A DNA stretch of 7,900 nt from Bacteroidota bacterium (GTDB taxonomy: Bacteria > Bacteroidota > Ignavibacteria > Ignavibacteriales > Ignavibacteriaceae), in the NCBI GenBank assembly GCA_021796135.1, contig JAJYOQ010000182.1:1-7900 (forward strand), given 5' to 3'. A program made the position numbers and the translations under genes. Below are positions 6,097 to 7,900 of this stretch, in pieces; the stretch's first letter is position 1; the number at the start of each line of letters is the position of its first letter. Below the pieces are notes generated by a model. The model was not told the origin of the DNA. It searched no databases and was given only the letters and a program-made list of their open reading frames with translations.

Positions 6097-6103
6097 AACT
6101 TAG

Positions 6104-6109
6104 CTCCTT
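6104..6109 (-). promoter_or_regulatory. Strong Shine-Dalgarno of the bacilliredoxin gene
   Basis: AAGGAG on the minus strand, seven bases before the ATG, is the best ribosome site in the right-hand operon. The other genes there have weak or partial sites. This suggests relatively high translation of the bacilliredoxin. No convincing separate promoter was found in the 54-base gap after sufT. Confidence 0.7.
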
Positions 6110-6150
6110 ATATTTTTGATTAATAATTTGTAAACTTATATCTTAATGCC

Positions 6151-6471
6151 TTAAAGCATTCCCAATTCAACTTTTGCATACTCTGACATCATATCCCGAT
6201 CCCACGGCGGATTCCAAACAAGTTCTATGTTTACGCTTTTAATTTCAGGAATCATTTTTACTTTTTCCTGAATTTCCGGCGGTAATGAACCTGCAACCGG
6301 ACATGCCGGCGATGTTAATGTCATCTTTATATTTACATTTGCTTCTTCATCAATCATTATCTCATAAATTAATCCAAGCTCAAATACATCAACCGGTATT
6401 TCAGGATCATAGCATGTCTTTAAAGTATGAATTATTTTATCTTCTAATTCTTGTTTATTTATTTCGCTCAT
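6151..6471 (-). CDS. sufT: SUF-associated Fe-S maturation protein SufT (MIP18/DUF59)
   Basis: This 106-aa single-domain MIP18-family protein (formerly DUF59) is linked to maturation of Fe-S proteins. The signature CYDPEIPVDVFELGLIY (20-36) and the motif MTLTSPACPVAGSLP (50-64) with the conserved Cys57 are present. The C-terminal VWNPPWDRDMMSEYAK (85-100) is also typical, close to PaaD/SufT proteins. It lacks the long N-terminal region found in some fused SufT proteins. The gene starts two bases after the sufU stop, so both are surely on one mRNA and probably translationally coupled. Its place between sufU and the bacilliredoxin supports the SufT name over the phenylacetate-pathway PaaD. The exact client proteins are unknown. 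Confidence 0.92.
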   Translation of the reverse strand: MSEINKQELEDKIIHTLKTCYDPEIPVDVFELGLIYEIMIDEEANVNIKMTLTSPACPVAGSLPPEIQEKVKMIPEIKSVNIELVWNPPWDRDMMSEYAKVELGML

Positions 6472-6473
6472 GA

Positions 6474-6929
6474 TTATTCCGTTGAAATTGTCTTAGAATC
6501 CTTTTTTAATGCTGAATCCAAAGTGTGCCATGCCAGACTAGCACATTTTACGCGGGAAGGGAAATCTCTGACTCCGCTAAACACGGCTAACTTCCCAATT
6601 CCTTCAAGATCTTCTTTCTCTGTTACTCGACCTGTTATAACATCTAAAAAATTGTTAAATAAACGTTCGGCTTCTGCTATAGGCAGTCCCTTCATCATTG
6701 AACTCATTATGGATGCCGATGCTTTTGAAATTGCGCATCCGGAGCCCTGAAAAGAAATATCTATTATTTTTCCGTCCTCAACTTCTGCATATACGTTTAT
6801 CTTATCGCCGCATAATGGGTTATATCCTTCTGCAAAATGATTTGCATTTTCAATTTTCCGAAAATTACGCGGGTTTTTATTATGGTCAAGTATAACCTGC
6901 TGATATAGTTCTTTTAATTCCGAATCCAT
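6474..6929 (-). CDS. sufU: SufU, zinc-type SUF scaffold/sulfurtransferase
   Basis: This 151-aa IscU-fold protein accepts persulfide sulfur from SufS. The ligand residues are all present: Cys40 and Asp42 (NPLCGDK), Cys65 (GSGCAISKASASIMS) and Cys129 (PSRVKCASLAWHTL). It has the insertion between the second and third cysteine regions (about 83-120) and the GVRDFPSRVKCA motif that separate SufU from IscU. In Bacillus, SufU binds zinc and works as a sulfurtransferase rather than a classical scaffold; the same is inferred here. The gene begins 18 bases after sufS, with an AGGA about ten bases before the ATG, and ends two bases before sufT. No sufE-like gene is in the window, consistent with SufU as the sulfur acceptor. 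Confidence 0.95.
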   Translation of the reverse strand: MDSELKELYQQVILDHNKNPRNFRKIENANHFAEGYNPLCGDKINVYAEVEDGKIIDISFQGSGCAISKASASIMSSMMKGLPIAEAERLFNNFLDVITGRVTEKEDLEGIGKLAVFSGVRDFPSRVKCASLAWHTLDSALKKDSKTISTE

Positions 6930-6947
6930 TTAATGCAATCCTAATTT

Positions 6948-7900
6948 CTAATTAAAAACTTCAATTAATTTTTTTACACCTTTAACCAGTATGTCAACTT
7001 CTTCCTTTGTATTATACATTGCAAAAGATGCTCTTGAAGTTGCGGGGATATTATATCTATCCATTACGGGCTGCGTGCAATGATGTCCCGTTCTTATAGC
7101 TATGCCTTCAAAATCTAAAAATGTTCCTACATCATGGGGATGAATGTTATCAAATACAAATGAAATGACTCCGCTTTTATGCTTTGCCTGTCCGATAATC
7201 TTCAATCCCGGAATTTCTGATAAACATTTCGTAGCATATTGCAGGATCTCATTTTCATAATTTGCAATTTCTCTTAATCCAATCTTTGACACATAATCAA
7301 TTGCAGCTCCCAATCCGATAGCATCGGCTATATTAGACGTACCTGCTTCAAATTTGTAAGGTAATTCCTTATAACTGGTTTTCTCAAATGTAACGTTTGA
7401 TACCATGTCTCCTCCTCCTAAAAATGGAGGGAATGATTCCAATAACTGCTCTTTCCCGTATAAAATTCCGATACCTGTAGGACCGTAAATCTTATGTCCT
7501 GAAAATGCCAGGAAGTCACAATCCAATTTCTGTACATCAATTGCAATATGCTGAATCGCTTGAGCTGCGTCTAACAATACCGGAATTTTGTTGCGATGGG
7601 CTTCTTCAATAATCTTTTCAACCGGATTAATTGTGCCTAATGCATTCGATATATAAACTATTGATACAAGCTTTGTCTTCTCATTTATAAGTTTCTTAAA
7701 TTCATCAAAAATAATTTCGCCTTTGTCGTCAATTGGAATGACTCTTAGTTTAATATTTTTATGATCCTGTACTAATTGCCAGGGGACAATATTTGAATGG
7801 TGTTCCATTCCGGATATTATTATTTCGTCTCCGTCTTTTAATATCGCTCTGTCTAAAACATTTGCAATCAAGTTGATTGATTCTGTTGTTCCGCGGGTAA
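6948..7900 (-). CDS. sufS: SufS cysteine desulfurase (5' end outside window)
   Basis: This PLP-dependent class V aminotransferase-fold enzyme takes sulfur from cysteine to supply SUF assembly. The reading frame stays open to the window edge: upstream of the apparent TTG at 7869-7871 the codons read TRGTTESIN, a SufS core segment, so that TTG is an internal Leu codon and the true start lies beyond 7900. Visible landmarks are EHHSN (PLP-stacking His), LLDAAQA (Asp), the Schiff-base lysine in SGHKIYGPTG, FEAGTSN, and the catalytic cysteine in RTGHHCTQPVM, with the substrate-binding Arg in TSRASFAMYNT. Spacing between these equals that in E. coli SufS (about 406 aa), so roughly 90 N-terminal residues are missing. 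The short Cys loop and RTGHHC context mark group II (SufS) rather than IscS/NifS. It is first of the visible SUF genes. Confidence 0.96.
   Translation of the reverse strand, partial: TRGTTESINLIANVLDRAILKDGDEIIISGMEHHSNIVPWQLVQDHKNIKLRVIPIDDKGEIIFDEFKKLINEKTKLVSIVYISNALGTINPVEKIIEEAHRNKIPVLLDAAQAIQHIAIDVQKLDCDFLAFSGHKIYGPTGIGILYGKEQLLESFPPFLGGGDMVSNVTFEKTSYKELPYKFEAGTSNIADAIGLGAAIDYVSKIGLREIANYENEILQYATKCLSEIPGLKIIGQAKHKSGVISFVFDNIHPHDVGTFLDFEGIAIRTGHHCTQPVMDRYNIPATSRASFAMYNTKEEVDILVKGVKKLIEVFN

Noticed and set aside
6145..6160. Small imperfect palindrome AATGC...GCATT over the sufT stop codon
   Set aside because: Only a 5-bp stem without a T-run; too weak to call a terminator or operator.
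6451..6895. Plus-strand open frames antisense to sufU
   Set aside because: They are fully explained as shadows of the conserved sufU coding sequence.
7869..7871. Apparent TTG start for the cysteine desulfurase
   Set aside because: The frame continues upstream to the window edge and encodes conserved SufS residues (TRGTTESIN), so this is an internal Leu codon and the gene is merely cut by the window.

Overview
The window is AT-rich bacterial DNA, densely coding on both strands. It most likely comes from the Bacteroidota/Chlorobiota/Ignavibacteria group. The evidence is a PorV/PorQ-type outer-membrane protein, a promoter-like TTTG-N20-TATTTTTG element of the Bacteroidota kind upstream of gpmA, a bacilliredoxin, and an SUF cluster that uses SufU and SufT. 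The species cannot be named from this sequence. No tRNA, rRNA, insertion sequence, CRISPR array or phage gene was seen.

Left part (1-2506, + strand): a membrane-anchored NarL-family histidine kinase overlaps its LuxR-type response regulator by 13 bases. About 210 non-coding bases follow. They hold two tandem 20-bp near-identical dyad sites, a perfect 26-base palindrome (terminator-like), and a second 14-bp hairpin with a T-rich tail just before a small stand-alone receiver-domain protein. This receiver lacks the usual Thr/Ser switch residue.

Middle part (2524-5030): a PorV/PorQ-family secreted beta-barrel protein and a 2,3-bisphosphoglycerate-dependent phosphoglycerate mutase with a TTG start lie on the minus strand. 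Divergent from gpmA is a small secreted protein of unknown function, with its own sigma70-like promoter and Shine-Dalgarno. A bidirectional terminator-like hairpin separates it from the next block.

Right part (5045-7900, minus strand): this is the 3' half of an SUF iron-sulfur cluster operon. In order of transcription it runs sufS (N-terminus outside the window), sufU, sufT (DUF59/MIP18), a YphP/YqiW-type bacilliredoxin with an unusual C-terminal extension, and an Rrf2-family regulator with three cysteines. SufS mobilises sulfur from cysteine, SufU accepts it, SufT assists maturation, and the bacilliredoxin may keep thiols reduced. The Rrf2 protein probably senses Fe-S status and regulates the operon. 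SufB, SufC and SufD are expected just beyond the right edge but are not visible.

The most interesting signals are the tandem dyads next to the two-component system, the coupling of bacilliredoxin to SUF genes, and a 14-bp direct repeat (23-bp period) directly upstream of the Rrf2 gene. No wholly new multi-gene system is evident.
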